The translations under genes were made by a program, and so were the position numbers. A stretch of DNA of 14,054 nucleotides from Actinomycetes bacterium. GTDB lineage: Bacteria > Actinomycetota > Acidimicrobiia > Acidimicrobiales > RAAP-2. Location: assembly GCA_021799915.1 (NCBI GenBank), contig JAJYZN010000060.1, positions 1-14,054 of the forward strand, written 5' to 3'. Of this stretch, positions 13,850 through 14,054 are shown one piece after another (position 1 is the first letter of the stretch; each line of letters opens with the position of its first letter). A model generated the notes under the pieces. The model did no database searches and was not told the DNA's origin. It worked only from the letters and a program-made list of their open reading frames with translations.

Positions 13850-14054
13850 TCAGAGCCGGTCGAAAGCCGCGCCGCCGACCACCGGGGCGTTCAGCTTCTG
13901 GCCTCCCATCGAGCCCTGGAAGCCGGCCTGCCCGAAAGCGAACACCCCGCCGTCGGCGGCCACCTCCCAGTAACCCTTGCCTGTGGGGGTCGCGGCCATG
14001 CCCACCACCGGGGCGCTCAGCTTCTGACCCCCCATCGAGCCGTAGGACTGGGCC
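13850..14054 (-). CDS. C-terminal end of a secreted-type GYWxVAxDGGVFxFG repeat protein (partial)
   Basis: Reading leftward from the right edge, about 67 residues are visible before the TGA at 13852-13850. They hold one full and one partial copy of a 42-residue repeat: [58 protein letters not shown], ending AAFDRL. Such repeats, usually many per protein, build beta-propeller-like domains in exported actinobacterial proteins and are often fused to peptidase, esterase or cell-wall domains. The N-terminal domain lies outside the window, so the specific role is unknown. The open frame continues to the window end without a start, so an internal ATG at 14035 should not be taken as the start. The gene is 69 bases upstream of yraN. 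Confidence 0.8.
   Translation of the reverse strand, partial: AQSYGSMGGQKLSAPVVGMAATPTGKGYWEVAADGGVFAFGQAGFQGSMGGQKLNAPVVGGAAFDRL
13877..14041 (-). repeat. 126-bp-period coding repeat (one period and part of the next)
   Basis: Bases 13877-13915 and 14003-14041 are 39-base copies differing at four positions, at a spacing of 126 bases (42 codons). They encode GSMGGQKL(N/S)APVV. The high DNA similarity, not just protein similarity, suggests recent duplication or gene conversion among units of the repeat protein. Confidence 0.85.

Overview
The window comes from a high-GC actinobacterium, most plausibly an Acidimicrobiia-type lineage. Third codon positions are strongly G/C, GTG starts are frequent, and the right edge carries GKGYWxVAxDGGVFxFG-type repeats of a sort I associate with Acidimicrobiia. 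The taxonomic reading is an inference; there is no rRNA or other diagnostic marker here, and I see no tRNA, CRISPR array, transposase or phage gene.

Left part, mostly + strand (1-5068). A complete dprA (GTG start, 169-1407) opens the window, perhaps overlapping the tail of an earlier gene. A 541-base gap (1408-1948) follows. It holds a 12-bp tandem repeat and coding-like, frame-broken sequence that I read best on the minus strand. Then come a metallo-beta-lactamase/double-rhodanese protein (1949-3304), a small two-helix membrane protein (3502-4077) and a TetR-family regulator (4337-5068). Between the last two, 4029-4301 holds an out-of-frame stretch with strong coding character, probably a gene remnant.

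Right part, all minus strand (14054-5120). In transcription order: the C-terminal end of a repeat protein running off the edge, yraN, a PaaG-like crotonase-fold protein, a short NfeD-type OB-fold protein, an SPFH/band-7 membrane protein, a secreted or anchored solute-binding protein, a phytanoyl-CoA-dioxygenase-like oxygenase, a GH13 alpha-glucosidase, and comM.

Three groupings matter. (1) yraN, comM and dprA, commonly adjacent in bacteria, are all present but separated by about 6.8 kb (yraN-comM) and by three other genes (comM-dprA), with dprA on the opposite strand. comM and dprA both serve processing of incoming single-stranded DNA, so the organism keeps core transformation functions. (2) NfeD and SPFH form the usual membrane-associated pair. 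(3) The binding protein, 2-oxoglutarate oxygenase and alpha-glucosidase genes overlap by one to four bases, implying translational coupling. This is the most unusual combination in the window; its joint role is unknown to me. No clearly novel defence or mobile system is visible.
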